A DNA stretch of 64,000 nucleotides from Sphagnum magellanicum (Eukaryota > Streptophyta > Sphagnopsida > Sphagnales > Sphagnaceae): assembly GCA_021904315.1 (NCBI GenBank), contig CM038918.1, forward strand, positions 6,649,349 to 6,713,348, in the 5' to 3' direction. Position 1 is the stretch's first letter, and every line of letters starts with the position of its first letter. The notes below the pieces were generated by a model. The model saw only the letters and a program-made list of their open reading frames with translations. It ran no database searches and was not told the DNA's origin. Position numbers and translations under genes: made by a program. Below are positions 47,405 through 58,607 of this stretch, piece after piece.

Positions 47405-47550
47405 TCCCCAGTTTTGTGATGTCATACTGGCAATCATCCACAAGGAGATTTTGCCATTTTTGGCTATAGACAAGCTCTGGAAGTAAAATTTATTAAAATC
47501 CTTCTATATTCTGGCTACTTGCTTGAACCGATGTGTAGAAATATGTCGAT
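47405..47550 (+). repeat. Dispersed palindromic repeat, copy 5
   Basis: Reads CAGTTTTGTGATGTCATACT, GCAATCATCCACAAGGAGAT, TTGCCATTTTTGGCTA, CCTTCTATATTCTGGCTACT and TGTGTAGAAATATG, in the same order as the other copies. Confidence 0.65.
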
Positions 47551-48089
47551 TAAATTCTTTTTTTTTTCCGATTTCTAATTTTTTTTGACAATGGGATATT
47601 CGATAGAATACTAGTTTTTGAAAATATTATTATAAACCTCCAAATGGTGAAACATTTTGCGACAGAAAAATAAAAAAATGCTGACCCGAACTGCAGAAGA
47701 AAAAAGAATGCTTAGCCTGAACGCCATTGGGGGCCGGGCTGGGGTTGGTGGTTGGTCCCACAGACCAAATGCACAACCTGCCGTCTACCCTTGGGTCGAT
47801 CACCATGTCGACAAGGGCGGTCAGGTTTTGTCTCCAGTTAGAAGCTTCCGGACCTTCAAAGCGCATCGCGGTTGCAACGCTGTTAGAGTTCGTAGAAGAG
47901 TAATTGTTTTTATGTCTTGGTGCCACGCCGCTGGGTGATGAGGAAAAGAGCTCCAAACTTATAAACTCTTCAAGAGCTTTGAGGTCAAGTAACGAGGTCC
48001 TGGCTAGCTAGGGAGATGATACACATGAGATTCAAGGACTACTAGTGTGAAAAAAACTAGTTCTATGGAGCTTTCTCGAGGGTTTCGGT

Positions 48090-48108
48090 CATATATATAG
48101 ATATATAC
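48090..48108 (+). promoter_or_regulatory. TATA box of the VQ gene
   Basis: TCATATATATAGATATATAC lies about 900 bp before the VQ start codon. It marks the beginning of a less AT-rich segment with many GATC and CTAGCTAGCT words. If this is the promoter, the 5' UTR is long (about 880 nt) or contains an intron; a possible donor CAGGTAACTT lies near 48,896. Confidence 0.45.
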
Positions 48109-49009
48109 ACTAGTGTTGTACATCACCTCAGTTCAAGATTGTTATTATGTGCCCCAAGACATGAAGATCTCATGGCCTGTGCGAGAGGGAGTTTGTCACA
48201 CTTGTCGCTTGTGCCTAGGTAGCTAGCTAGAGACGATGTGGTAGGAAAGAGATAATCAGAGAGAGCGAGACTCATAGAGACGAAGTGATTGAGAGCTTCA
48301 GAATCAAGGGTTTCAGTTAGAGTGTGTAATACGGATCAGAGAAAGATCAGCAGCTTCGTCGAACGCCAAGCTATTCAAACTACTGCATTGCCGCTGCAGC
48401 GTTGAGCTGGAGAATTACACATTGAAGCTGCTGGCCGGATATAATCAGTTGATCAGGTCAACACTCTGCTTTTCTATAATTTGTAAATGTTTGAAAAGTT
48501 CCAGGAAGATCGACAATTGTCAGAAAAGATCTGGAGAAGCTGCTGCTGCTGATCAGGAGAAGCTGTTCTCGTTCAGTCAAACCAGTACTGTTATAACACT
48601 AGGGACGTCGTTGATGTCTAGTTCAATGTTTGGCAGCCTTAGCTGCTCTTGAAGTGTGCGCATGCTGTGTTCATAGTTTTATTAGGTTTTGGTTTCTAGC
48701 TTCTTTTCTACTGTCTCCTTGTGCGTGACTGAATTATATTAGAGATCCATGTATGTGATCATCAGAGAGTGTGGAAGAATATAGCTGAGAGTAGTGCGGC
48801 GGCCATCTGGTGTGGCTAGTGTCTCTGGAGAAACAATGTTGCTTAGACTTCCACCACCATAATTCAGAACTACTGGATTCAGGTGGACGAGCTCCCAGGT
48901 AACTTCTAGTCTAGGACTTAGTGCAGTTGGTGCACTTCATCCCTTCTTGCGTTTTGGTTTTGTATCACTGGAAGCTCCTCCTTTAGTTAGTAAGCTGTTC
49001 GAGGTAGCC

Positions 49010-50149
49010 ATGGCTCCGTGCATAGCTGAGAACCAAGGCTTTACCGAGCAGTATTTCAGGAGTGGTGATCCAATACAGCTTGGCCTCAGCAAAGCATCTC
49101 ACACTCTTGGAAAACCGAGTACAACGGCGGCCGGGTCAGTACCTGCTGGAGCTGTTCGCCGCGAGCAGGGATCGGGCGGTCCTCATATTCCTGAGCACGC
49201 GGCGACAGCGGTTATGTTGCCGGCACCCACCATTCGAGTAATCCACATATACGCGCCCAAGATCATCAAGACCGATGTGGCAAATTTCCGGTCGACTGTT
49301 CAAAGACTGACTGGCCGACCTAGTCGCAGCTGCAAGGCGGATACTGCAGGTGTACCACAACGAAGAGCTCGAACCAAGACAGTAGTCGCGGTGCCGTGCA
49401 GTGCGCCGCCAGCTGCTGCGGAGAGTTCGCCGGATTCTGCACTAGGTTTTCAAGATACTGATCATCACGGCCAGCAGCAGCAGCTCTTGAGCCGCCAACG
49501 TGTTTGCGCGCCGGCTTGTGGCGCAGATTCCATGTTTCAGAGCTGCAACCGTCTCGTCGAAGATGTGCAGTACTCAACGGATCAAGACTCACCAATTCGA
49601 TGCAGCAACACGATGCCAGAGATCAGTACTGACAATTCGAACATGAGCATCGATTCCAGCTTCAGTTTCTACACGAGTAGCGTTGACTCGCGCACTGCAA
49701 TATCGAACAACGACGAGTTCTTCTCCCACAGACAGGCTCCGTATTCCCTTGATGAAATTCCTGCACCCTACTTCTTCTCTGCTGCAGGATCAGACGTCTT
49801 TCTTCCAGGCCCAACGGATCAACAGCTACTCGTGCCCAACAATAGCAATCAAGTCGATTATGCGTCTCAAACAGGCGCTTATACAACTGTCCCATGTGAT
49901 CATGCGCTTACAGGAATCACGTCGTCGACTAGGGACTCTGGAGTGCCTCTGCCAATCGCTCCACCACTGGATTACAACGAGCTAGCTGCTGCTGGTTTCA
50001 GTGATCTGGATATTCTTACGGGTCTCGGATCGACGTTGCCAGATCTACCGCTGAATTTGCCACCATTAAGTCTCTCCAGTACTGCTAATGGACTCACGTT
50101 CTACGATAGTGTGCAGCAGTTAGTCATGCAACCTCCGCTGTGCAGATAA
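49010..50149 (+). CDS. VQ-motif protein, 379 aa
   Basis: This is a plant transcriptional co-regulator of the VQ family, nuclear proteins that bind WRKY factors and are often MAP-kinase substrates. The diagnostic motif FRSTVQRLTG is at residues 93-102, preceded by a basic stretch IYAPKIIKTDV. The rest is low-complexity Ser/Pro/Gln-rich with an acidic, leucine-rich tail (FSDLDILTGLGSTLPDLPLN), typical of these intrinsically disordered proteins. I chose the ATG in GCCATGGCT; an in-frame ATG 63 nt upstream (48,947) would add 21 residues. It is a single uninterrupted reading frame. It could be MKS1-like from the residues before the VQ core, but I would not assign a subgroup. Confidence 0.88.
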   Translation: MAPCIAENQGFTEQYFRSGDPIQLGLSKASHTLGKPSTTAAGSVPAGAVRREQGSGGPHIPEHAATAVMLPAPTIRVIHIYAPKIIKTDVANFRSTVQRLTGRPSRSCKADTAGVPQRRARTKTVVAVPCSAPPAAAESSPDSALGFQDTDHHGQQQQLLSRQRVCAPACGADSMFQSCNRLVEDVQYSTDQDSPIRCSNTMPEISTDNSNMSIDSSFSFYTSSVDSRTAISNNDEFFSHRQAPYSLDEIPAPYFFSAAGSDVFLPGPTDQQLLVPNNSNQVDYASQTGAYTTVPCDHALTGITSSTRDSGVPLPIAPPLDYNELAAAGFSDLDILTGLGSTLPDLPLNLPPLSLSSTANGLTFYDSVQQLVMQPPLCR

Positions 50150-53070
50150 GCGTTGTTGCCGGAACTTAGAATATCTTTCACGAACCACATACCATTCAAG
50201 AGCAAAGAATCTCATGGTACACACTCTCACCCTCAAAGTCTTGGCCAGCCAGCATATCCACCGCGTTTACAGTCCAATTGAAGCTAAGCAGTTGATCGCA
50301 ACGATCACTTGTCTTCAAGAACCTTCAGAGTTGGTTTTGTAGTATGTTAAGCTCTATCCAGGAAAGGAAGTAGAACCGAGGATCCCGCGACTAGGTTTGA
50401 ACTATATGAACATGTTTTGCGATTTATAAGAGAGTTCGTAATTTGAGGAACGACTCATAAATACTGCGAACTAGGTTCGCTAAACCCTAATTAAGCAAGG
50501 ACCAAGCTGGTCGCGTATTGTCGCTGATGGGTTGCAGTCTCTTTCTGATCATGCAGGTGTTGTACAAGTAGTAGCAGCTCACAAGGCTTTTGTAAATGAT
50601 TCCGAGTCCAGATCAGGACCCAAGTAGTGATGTGAGGAGCATCGTGTTCATGATCTTTCATTCAATTGAGTACGCCGGTGCTCGACATTGTCTGCAACTG
50701 CAATTCGTTTTACATGATGCGAGGAGGATGCAGGTGGTGTAAATAATCAGCAGCACTGATCAATTCAGCGTCCAATTATGATAAAGGTCTATATTAGCAA
50801 GCTGCAGTACATCGTAGCTGCTGCAACGGCAAATCTATGATCAGCTTCGTGCTTGAACGTGCGCAAAAACCTTCGAGCTCGTGATGTAATTTCAGTTGAT
50901 CTTTAGAGAGATCTAAAGACTTCAAATGAATTACTGAAATGGGTGGCTGAATCACTCTCCGTCTTCTGGTCGATCGAGAGACCTCATGTCGAATGTTTGG
51001 GCTGCAGCTGATCAGTTTCTTGCAGTTTCGTAATATTGGATTCAGCGAGTTCCCGATTCAGTTTTCTAGTTGTAGAAATATCATAGGTTTAGACCCAGAT
51101 CAACGCCGACAGCATGTATGCATTGCCGTCAGTGGCTAGCTAGTTCTGCTAGACCTAAAGAAATCACTTACGAGCTCGTGAGCTCACAAGGATTACTGGT
51201 TCCAGCTTAGAACCGGTAAAACCAGTTTCGATTCATAACTACAAAATAATAAAAAATTCTGTTTCTAGATTGGCAATATATCGTGATCCAATACGTGTGA
51301 ACTCTCTTGGTCGTCGAACAATGCCGCCGCGAGAGCTAGCTTCTTGCAGATCATATCGTCTTTGATGTAGCAGTGTAGTTTCTACACAGAAAGTTGACAG
51401 TTCGCATCCTGTATACAGGTAGTCGATCATGCAGCAGCTGTATATATAGATCGTTCATGACGCGGCACGGGTGAAGATTTCACTTAGAAAATACTCTCTG
51501 TACTGTTTGTTGTTGCTGCTGGTTCTTCCTTTCAAGTGATCGGCAAGCAAGTTTTTGGTCACCGATTCAATTGGCTCTCCTCTTTCTGGTGAATTGAACT
51601 CATGATGTGCGATTGTAGTATCCAAATGCTATGAGTTGAATTTGACTAGATTGAGTGCTTTGTTTTCCATGAGGGCTAAAACTCTAGTCTTGATCTGAAG
51701 ACTTCATGGTCGTGGCACTGCAAGTACTTGTACTTCCAACAGATGATCATCAGCCGGTACTTCAAAGTGCGCGACTGTACATAACAGTAAGATTCAAATA
51801 CATATTTACTACTAGATTTTTCGATGGAGTTACGGAGGATCTTCCAGGGTTGGATCGACCTGTTGTCGCTGTAGCTAGACAGTCATCGACTTAGCCGAAT
51901 CAGATGAGGGTCTGAACTAGAGTTAGTCGAGAAGAAGCTGGGCTCTGTTTCTCAAAGTGTCTCTCATGATCTCGTGGCCGTTTCTCGTATCGCAGATTCT
52001 TGAAGACATATTCTCGTCGAGCTTTATAAGCGGCAGCTTCATGCAGAGATTAGGGTCTTGGAGGATTCGTAGCTAGCTAGAAGCTGGCAGCAGCTGGCCC
52101 CATGAGCTCACCCACTGTCTAATCACGTGCTAAAGCGTCGATATTTGTCTTAAAAGTGGCAACTTTTAGCTGTTAAATATTCTTGTTTAATCGTGTGCAC
52201 TTTGTTAACCTCGACTTGCAGAATGAGAAGCTGTGCATGGGGGGAAACAGAACAGCACATGATGTACTGCACGAGCGCTTTCGCTGTAGTACAATGTTTC
52301 ACAACTTCGACTGTCATCACATGTACGCTCGAGCGGATATAATTTGTCACTAGCTTGAGGGACAAATGGCTGGCTAGCAAGCCACTCATATTCAGTAGCT
52401 TTTGAATCTTGACCTTGGAAAACGCTGCAGGGCGTCCAAGCAGCTGCTGTGCTGCTGTGATCATCCTTTTAAGAATGATTATAGGTACACCATACTCAAC
52501 CCACTAAGTACACACGAAATTTTTTGAATAGTAGCCTGCAGGATCATGCATTTACTTGCACATGGAAGTTGATGTTGAGATTCCTCACCAGTTGGTGCAT
52601 TCACTCATGTAGCTCATGTGTCGTGCACCCCCTGAAGCTGGAAGTAGTCTAAGCTTATATTTAATTCAACTAGTACAAAAAAGCTCCTAGTAAAAAGTGC
52701 GTTGCTCTTTGAACAATCTTTTAGAGCTACAACAATCAACAAAATGTTGAGCTCACTATTCATGTACACACTTTGTGTACAGCCCCGTTTTTAATTCAAA
52801 GTTAAGCAGCTGGCCCAGCGATCGTCCCCACAGCATTTTCTTTTTCCAGAACTCAAGAAGGAATTTGCTTTTGTAGGAGATTAGGGCAATCATATTAGCT
52901 ATATGGTATCAACAATATTAACGGTTCCAAACCAATGTTATTGCTTTGATCTTCCTGACTTTTGTTAGTTAAAGCTCCGCATGTTTGGACTCTTCCTCTT
53001 TGGGCACCAATATTGTAGGTCAACTGCTTAGCTGCTTACTTACTTTGCTTTTTTCAAATCCTTCAATTTA
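50150..53070. other. 3' flank of the VQ gene, no further gene seen
   Basis: This keeps the less AT-rich character of the VQ segment up to about 52.6 kb. A second TATA-like TGTATATATAGATC lies near 51,438, but only a 62-codon frame follows. Part may be the VQ 3' UTR or a non-coding transcript. I see no protein gene. Confidence 0.5.
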
Positions 53071-53264
53071 TTGTGGGACACAAAAGTAAGCAAAAAGGTA
53101 CATGGATTAGAGTCCCACCCTATAAAGTAAGCCTCGGATCCTGTGCCTCCAGTTTCTGGGGCCACCCACTAGCTGCTGTCCCTCCTCCAGTGACGAAAGA
53201 TTCTCCTCCCTTGAAATGGGGGGACGGGTGCGCGTCACTGAGGTCACATTCATACCCAGTCTCC

Positions 53265-53605
53265 TCCCATCACAACCCCCATAAGACTCTAACGCGCTCT
53301 CTCCGGGCGTTAGTGGTTTCGCTGCAGGGTTTGATTGAGGTTCGCCTAGTTATAGAGTAAATAAAGCAGAGCATTCTTTTCGTACAATGGTCAAAAGTAG
53401 GGTAATGTTCAGTACATATCCTCACTGTGCGGGACATCAGAACATGCAGAACAACAAATTAGGAATTTGTTTTTGGTGGGACATTAGAACATGCAGAACA
53501 ACAAATTATTCCTTTAAAATTCTGCTTGCAGAACCACGCAGGGCGCAAAAAGGGCCAGAGAAACTCGGACAGAGCTCGTTAGGGTGTATTTAGCATCCCC
53601 GCCAC
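53265..53605. mobile_element. Second MULE-like MITE (related to the one at 5.8 kb)
   Basis: The right end GACAGAGCTCGTTAGGGTGT followed by CATCCCCGCC is the inverted form of the left end of the 5,780-6,282 element. The left end TAAGACTCTAACGCGCTCTC is a diverged inverted partner. Inside is a direct repeat, CAGAACATGCAGAACAACAA, at about 53,437 and 53,485. I could not find the target duplication, so the borders are approximate. Confidence 0.5.
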
Positions 53606-53609
53606 TGAC

Positions 53610-55560
53610 AAGACCATCTCCAGAAGGGGGCGAGGACCTCTGATTTCAGAGCTACTTGCAACTACTTGCTGAATTACTTGCACTTTTAGGTTGTTCAAAC
53701 CGCTATTCTGTCTGTTAAGTTAATGGCTTGCAGCTATAGTTACCGGCGCTTTGATCCGCAAGTTGGCGGGACCCCGCTGATTGACAGATTAGCTCAAATC
53801 CGATGATCGACTGTTGCTTTTGGTAACTAGCAGACATAACTGAGGAGTCTGCATGTGATAGGCAGAAATTACCACCTCCTAACAAACGGGATCAAGTGAA
53901 CATAATTGGTTCAACGAAAAAGAGATATAGATAGCAGCAACAGTAGCGGCAGTTGGGGAAAGATGAACTGATCATGATCAGCTGCCACAAGGCTGTGTAG
54001 GCATATTATACTAGTTGACAGAATCGTCCCCTATTCTGACTAATGTTGTCAGGTTCATGACGCTGCTGCTGCTGCTTCTTCCAGACACGTAGCAACGAAC
54101 AGTAGAAGCAGCAGCAGGAGCAGGTACGGAGGAAAAGAAAGGAAGATCTAAACTGTTGTTATTTGTTGAGGTGCGGCGCAAAAATATGACCAAGAACATA
54201 ACAATAACGAAATGGTTTTTTTCATGCAGTGGCGTTTTCTGCCTCTTTTAGTCCCCCTATTTTCAAGGCACAATGGACAGGTCTTCTTGGGTCTCCTGAC
54301 CTAACCATTGTCCAAAATCCACGTACCCATTCTGTTGAAAATCCACATGCCCATTCTGCAAATCATGAAAAACATTACATTATGGAACATGCCAGGTATA
54401 TATAAGTCATTGTGTCAATTTCGGTTCCTGTTTGGAAATTTTGACCCCCTCAATTTCCTGAAGGGGAATTACAGGGTACAATGGCCGAGTCCGGTACTTG
54501 GCATATAATACATGATTTGGAAACCTGATTCCAAGGTCAAACCAGTGACTAGACATGATGATTTAAAACCCTGGCAAACTTCAGTAAACAAAGCACCCGG
54601 CAAAGGGGGAAAAGAGAGAACAAAGGGAGACTAGACAGCTCAACTGAATTCATGAGGTGATTACTTGATTGCTTTGATGCGATGTCAGATATCATGAGCG
54701 TCGTTGTGCCAACTACAGCGGCCTACAGGCGTTGTCCTCTTTCCCTTTGCAGGAAAACAGAAAGGAACCTCAACACCGTGGGCCTTGCAGGACGCGTTGG
54801 ACGGGTATCATCTCTCGGGTAAATACCCGTGGGTATCAGAGCGGTTCTCAACGATACGCCGACACGGTTCTCAAAACATCAAAACACCCGGTTTTTATAT
54901 ATAGGTAACAATGGTTCTCAAAAAGTTTGAGAAAGTCAAATACGTGTGCCCCAGGAAACTGCCAGTTTTAAATGGAAACCGAGGGCTCTTCAAGGTTTTT
55001 GAAATAACAGGAATGTACTCTTCCTTGCTTCTGATTTGTTCTTCAAAAGAAGCCTGGAACAGGCAATTCTCTGGTTCTGAAACATTTGAAGAACAGACGC
55101 CAGCAGTTACTAACAAGATCTTTCTTTTTCTGAAGCCCCAAAGTAAAGTGACCTCTTTAAATTGTTATTGATATTCTTCTCCTTGGGAGATAAGGCCATA
55201 GATAACAAGGGGAGACTAAAGATCAGTGTATGGCAGAAACTGTGGTGGGAAGGTTTCATTCTTTCATATGTTGTGGTAGTAACAACTTTGCACGAATTTG
55301 TGCTTTACTTGGTCAGATAGGTGAATTGCTGTTTATCAAGATTGGGTAGACCATCCTAACCACAAATTATGAGACTCTCTAATGTTAAGAAGAGACCTTA
55401 ATTCAAGGGGGCTTGGAAAAAGCTGATGCCATCCAAAAGAAGGAGGTGATCCAAAAATCAGTTCATTGAGCTTACCATCCCTACAATGAACGGTTCACAA
55501 AATTGTACCATGCATCTTGATCTTTCACCTCCATGATTTTAACACACTTTAAATAAATTG
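53610..55560. other. Intergenic, no gene seen
   Basis: Mixed composition with CAG/CTG-rich patches (about 54,060-54,120). Open frames do not exceed 90 codons and none is recognised. Confidence 0.55.
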
Positions 55561-55570
55561 TTGGTTTGTT

Positions 55571-55692
55571 TTTGCAAACCACCCATTTATTAGCCATGAG
55601 GGTATCTTGTATCCTCACACTTTTAATAAATTCTTGTGCTTTTTTTTGCAAACCACCCATTTATTAGCTATGAGGGTATCTTGTATCCCTCG
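55571..55692. repeat. Two-copy 74-bp tandem repeat
   Basis: The segment TTTGCAAACCACCCATTTAT then TAGCCATGAGGGTATCTTG recurs 74 bp later with one substitution (AGCTATG). Confidence 0.9.
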
Positions 55693-55699
55693 CAAAGCT

Positions 55700-56350
55700 C
55701 ATTGAGATCACTGTAGCAATATCCCACTCTTGTCCTAAGATGGGCTTCAGACTCCAAAGGCCAAGTGTCAGCCATCAATCCAGTTTGTCCCATGCTGATT
55801 CACAGCCGTTGCATGTGAAGCTTGAAGAAAAACATATTACTATCTGGTAATTTAGATAATTTATGTTCAACGAACTCTTCAGATATAAGGCAATGACTTC
55901 TACCTTTGAGTATATTAATGTGAACTTGGGGTTTGGTCGTGCATGGGAATTTGAATACAAATTCTTTTCATTATAGTGTGTGGCTGTGAGTGTTGTAAAG
56001 AGTATGGTAGTTTTGTTGTTGGGTGAGTTTAGGGGTTGGGGGCATTATCTCCAGGTCCACCATGAAGTAATAACAACTTCATTCATGGGAATCAACTATT
56101 GCAACAGAAAGTTTGCATACCTAGTGACCCACTTTCTGTTTGGTTATTCAACTGCCAAAGGCAGACCCCATGGGCCATAGAGTACTACAATATGATGTCT
56201 GAAAGTGGGTCACTAGGTACCCAACTTTGTTTTCACCTGACTAACACCAGCCATCATCCCCTTTTATAAGCAAATGTTCTTCTCCTTTCTTACTGCTTTC
56301 CTTTTCACTAAGTATTACAGTAGATAGCTTCAGTCAGAGTGGAGGTTTGA
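55700..56350. other. Intergenic, no gene seen
   Basis: No coding sequence recognised. A phrase TACCTAGTGACCCACTTTCT (about 56,118) is echoed inverted as AGAAAGTGGGTCACTAGGTA-like sequence near 56,199, a possible hairpin of about 100 bp. Confidence 0.55.
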
Positions 56351-56359
56351 AGTTTGTAC

Positions 56360-56671
56360 CAGTATTGTGCAGGTACCTGGTTTGAAGGTTTAGAACCAGA
56401 GGTTCCAGTTCTTGTTAGGAAAACCAGATCAAAACTGGAACTGGGGTAGGTTCCCAATTCTTTTAGGAACCAGAACTAGGGTTCTGCAGTTTTTTAAGAA
56501 TGAGAACTTTTTAAAAGTAAAATGTAAAGGACTAGAATTGGAATTGTTTTTCAAGAACTAGACCCAGAACCAAATTTCAGGTTCCATTTTGGGGGAATCA
56601 GAACTGTCAAAGCTGTTGAAAAAAAACCAGAACTCAAGGTTCTTCATAAAAGTCAGGAACCACCCAGCATG
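56360..56671. mobile_element. hAT-type MITE A (312 bp)
   Basis: The left end CAGTATTGTGCAGGTACCTG and the right end GGAACCACCCAGCATG are imperfect inverted copies. Flanking octamers GTTTGTAC (56,352-56,359) and GTTTATAC (56,672-56,679) agree at 7 of 8. The body is dense in AACCAGAACTGG-type words in both orientations, probably subterminal repeats. Confidence 0.7.
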
Positions 56672-56679
56672 GTTTATAC

Positions 56680-57158
56680 CAGTGTTGGGGCAGTTTCCCA
56701 GTTTGGAGGGTTAGAAATGAAAGTTCTTATTCTGGTTAGAAGAAAGAAAACCAAAACTGGGTCTGATTTTTGGAACCAGTTCCAGAACCAAAATTTTATA
56801 TTTTTGGAAAGCCAGATTCTGGGTTCCTTTTCTGTGTGAAATCAGAACTGGAATCAAAAAAATTGACAAAAAAAAGACTAGAACTCAGGGCTAATCAAAG
56901 GTTAACTGACAGTTAATTGTCGATTCCAGTCTAGATTACCCAGAATCAAACTGAAACCAAATCTGAGTTTTAAAACCAGAACTAGAACCAGAAACGAGTT
57001 TTTTAATAACAAGGAACCAGACTTGGAAGTAGATTCCCAGTTCCCATTCCCAAATTCTGATTCCACTTATGTGTGGAACTGGAACCAAATCATTCGAATA
57101 TTTTTTTCAGAACCAGAACTGCAGGTTCTGCATCAAATTAAAGAACCATCCAACATTG
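56680..57158. mobile_element. hAT-type MITE B (479 bp), abutting MITE A
   Basis: The left end CAGTGTTGGGGCAGTTTCCC pairs with the right end AGAACCATCCAACATTG. It shares the octamer GTTTATAC with MITE A on its left and has GTTTGAAG on its right (5 of 8). The AACCAGAACTGG words match those of MITE A, so both are the same family. Confidence 0.65.
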
Positions 57159-57169
57159 GTTTGAAGGTT

Positions 57170-58215
57170 TATGAATAAACTCATTTCATGTAACACCCTT
57201 CACATTTTGAGCAACAACTTAGGTTGATGTTGGCCTATCCCTATTTTTCCATCCATCTAACTGGCTCAGCCTACATGATGCCAAACAGTGGGGCTCACCT
57301 TCTTGCATTGGATTAGCTGTAGTCTGTACTAGTCTACCATTTACCCAAATTTGGGTTCATAGCCAGATCTGGACAATTAATGGGTGTGTGGCTATAATCA
57401 TGGTTAATGGATAGGTCAGCAAGGTGCTGACAGATTGGTCCGCAAGGAGGATGTTAAACAACCCCCTCCCAAATGAAGTTGTGGTTGATCATTGAAATAA
57501 TTAATGATTTTTGAAAATCAATATGTCAAAGTTTATTTATAAATTATAAATAGTTTTTTAACAAGGATCTAGAAGTGTCTACTTACCATACCTGCATAGG
57601 TATGTCCATAGTTGTCTCCCATGCACCAACCAAAAAGAAGGTCCAAGTTCAAGCCAAAATCTCCTCCCCTCCCAATCAAAGTCTTACATGGATTGAAAGT
57701 TCCCTCTCACTTTCCACATTCCTAGAGATGGCCTAGGTGAGATGGACAAAAGGCTTGGAATTGTTGAACATAGCAAGGTCGAGTCTTCGGTGGGTATTTG
57801 GCTACAGAAGGTACTTAGTACCTCCAGAGAAAAGAGCTAATTGCAAGCTGGCCAACGGAATAGTGGGGCTGTTGCATAATGCATTCAGACCCCTGGGTCT
57901 TTGCGTATGGTTATCTGTGCTCAAGGTTGGTGAAATTTATCTGATTCCATGCAATGTGTCCCTTTGTTCTTTTTCTTTTTTTCATGCATTTTTTCATCAA
58001 ACTTATGTCAATCAATCTGTCAATTTACTCACTAGTGGCAAATTAACCAATGACAAAGAAGAAAGAAAACATGTGAAGAAAGGTATAGGCACTTGGTGGC
58101 TAGTACCTGTACAAAAACCTCGAATCGGTGAATTCTTCCTTTCCTTGAGCTTCCATTAGGACTTGAGAAGGAAGATGCCCCCATAGGAAGAAGCTTTGAT
58201 CTGTCGTCCATCTGA
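57170..58215. other. Intergenic, no supported gene
   Basis: A 140-codon plus-strand frame (57,737-58,159) has no family resemblance and overlaps low-complexity DNA at its end. Confidence 0.5.
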
Positions 58216-58218
58216 TAA

Positions 58219-58330
58219 GGAGCACGGAACACGGAGCACGGAGCAGGAGCACGGAGCAGGAGCAGGAACAGGAGCACGGAGCAGGAGCACGGAGCAGGAG
58301 CAGGAGAATCGGGAGCACGGAGCACGGGTG
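58219..58330. repeat. GGAGCACGGAGCAGGAGCAGG minisatellite
   Basis: Short units GGAGCACGGAGCA and GGAGCAGGAACA alternate for about 110 bp, directly upstream of the LINE. Confidence 0.85.
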
Positions 58331-58348
58331 TGCAAGCAAGCGGCGGCA

Positions 58349-58517
58349 CTGTAGCAGCGCTTGCTGGCAAGCTGTTGCAGCGAGGACAGTGGCCCCTCGC
58401 TAACACTGTAGCAGCGGGACAGTTGTCGAATATTTGAGCAGAGAAGGAAGAGGAGGAGGAGGAGCGGCTTCCGTACTGTAGCAGCGCTTGCTGGCAGGCT
58501 GTTGCAGCGAGGACAGT
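58349..58517 (+). repeat. Duplicated 43-bp unit in the LINE 5' region
   Basis: ACTGTAGCAGCGCTTGCTGG then CAAGCTGTTGCAGCGAGGAC occurs at about 58,349 and 58,475. A partial ACTGTAGCAGCGGGACAG copy lies between them. The GC-rich repeats immediately before ORF1 may be 5' UTR promoter monomers. Confidence 0.6.
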
Positions 58518-58607
58518 AGCGATGGCGAGCCTGACCTCAGCAGCGGCGTGCCAGGTTTAGGGTTTTTTTTTTTTTTTTTTAAAATTTTTTAAGGGGTTTG
58601 GAGGACG

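Noticed and set aside
47630-47956. Overlapping frames of 93 and 108 codons on opposite strands
   Set aside because: They overlap almost completely and neither shows a known domain. At most one could be real, and nothing supports either.
57737-58159. 140-codon plus-strand frame
   Set aside because: No recognisable motif, poor codon character and no gene context.
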